Below are positions 63,914 to 64,000 of a stretch of DNA of 64,000 nucleotides, piece after piece (positions within the stretch are counted from its first letter, which is position 1; every line of letters begins with the position of its first letter). The notes under the pieces were generated by a model that saw only the letters and a list, made by a program, of their open reading frames with translations, was not told where the DNA came from and ran no database searches. Source of the DNA: Clostridium swellfunianum (GTDB taxonomy: Bacteria; Bacillota; Clostridia; Clostridiales; Clostridiaceae); the NCBI RefSeq assembly GCF_023656515.1, contig NZ_JAMOFV010000006.1, positions 4,683,949 through 4,747,948 of the forward strand, read 5' to 3'. Position numbers and translations under genes: made by a program.

Positions 63914-64000
63914 CATTATGTAGAGTCAAATATTATGGGGAGTACATAGTGTTTTTCATGTATTTTAAGGTGATTACACTAAAATCACTCACCATAATAC
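63914..64000 (-). mobile_element. RIT element, copy 2 (left end, continues past window)
   Basis: The last 87 bases are identical to 58955-59041 of copy 1 and in the same orientation. Unlike copy 1, the outer near-palindromic 31-bp repeat is absent: CATTATGTAGAGTC abuts CTGAGA of the recombinase gene directly. Confidence 0.9.

Overview
The window is AT-rich chromosomal DNA from a low-GC, spore-forming Firmicute, most probably Clostridium sensu lato. The evidence is the Shine-Dalgarno-rich gene starts, the Bacillus/Clostridium-type LexA box in front of uvrBA, the acpS-nnr-lipoprotein-alr-ndoAI-ndoA operon and the ftsEX-M23-ctp-PDZ order. Nearly everything up to 42.3 kb lies on the minus strand.

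Core region (1-45.8 kb). From left to right: the 5' end of hisC, murB, a PHP hydrolase, uvrC, a YdjM-like membrane protein, an FHA-SEDS-PBP cell-wall trio, uvrBA under an SOS box, then a division and wall-remodelling cluster (ftsE, ftsX, M23 hydrolase, S41 protease, MinJ-like PDZ membrane protein). Next come small accessory genes (methyltransferase, P-loop kinase, GNAT), a GGDEF protein, a YmaF-like protein, a YitT protein, the acpS...ndoA operon with a GerS-like lipoprotein beside alr, an RHS remnant, a PadR pair, a MoxR-DUF58-DUF4129 operon, and a pgmB/maltose phosphorylase pair. The gaps of this part hold several repeat families: seven long palindromes of 235-325 bp, a 110-bp MITE-like palindrome (two copies), a GATATC-rich 71-bp palindrome (three copies), and a leader hairpin upstream of three genes that is tandemly triplicated before the S41 protease gene.

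Integron (45.8-58.9 kb). The most striking part is a cassette array. Small, mostly single-gene units, all on the minus strand, are separated by ten complete sites of 66-197 bp that have the layout of integron attC sites: RYYYAAC-like and GTTRRRY-like outer boxes, inner complementary boxes and variable centres. Cargo is typical of cassettes: two P-loop kinases, two GNATs, NUDIX, HIT plus a broken HD hydrolase, PhnP-like MBL hydrolase, flavin reductase, HTH-methyltransferase, YdeI-like protein, hexapeptide transferase and small membrane proteins. At the right end is an attI-like region and the last 58 codons of an IntI-like tyrosine recombinase, in the same orientation as the cassettes (an inverse integron layout).

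RIT region (58.9-64 kb). The integrase gene is cut inside its LRH box by a 3.46-kb element carrying three overlapping tyrosine recombinase genes and terminal inverted repeats, i.e. a RIT (recombinase in trio) element. To its right lie the 3' end of another recombinase gene, two small ORFs and the 5' end of a recombinase gene that is itself cut in the LRH box by a second RIT copy running off the window. The two recombinase pieces join perfectly into one 287-residue protein. This is the pattern expected if a circle of about 5 kb carrying recombinase::RIT integrated by crossing over into intI::RIT. The missing intI 5' part is therefore predicted just beyond the right edge.
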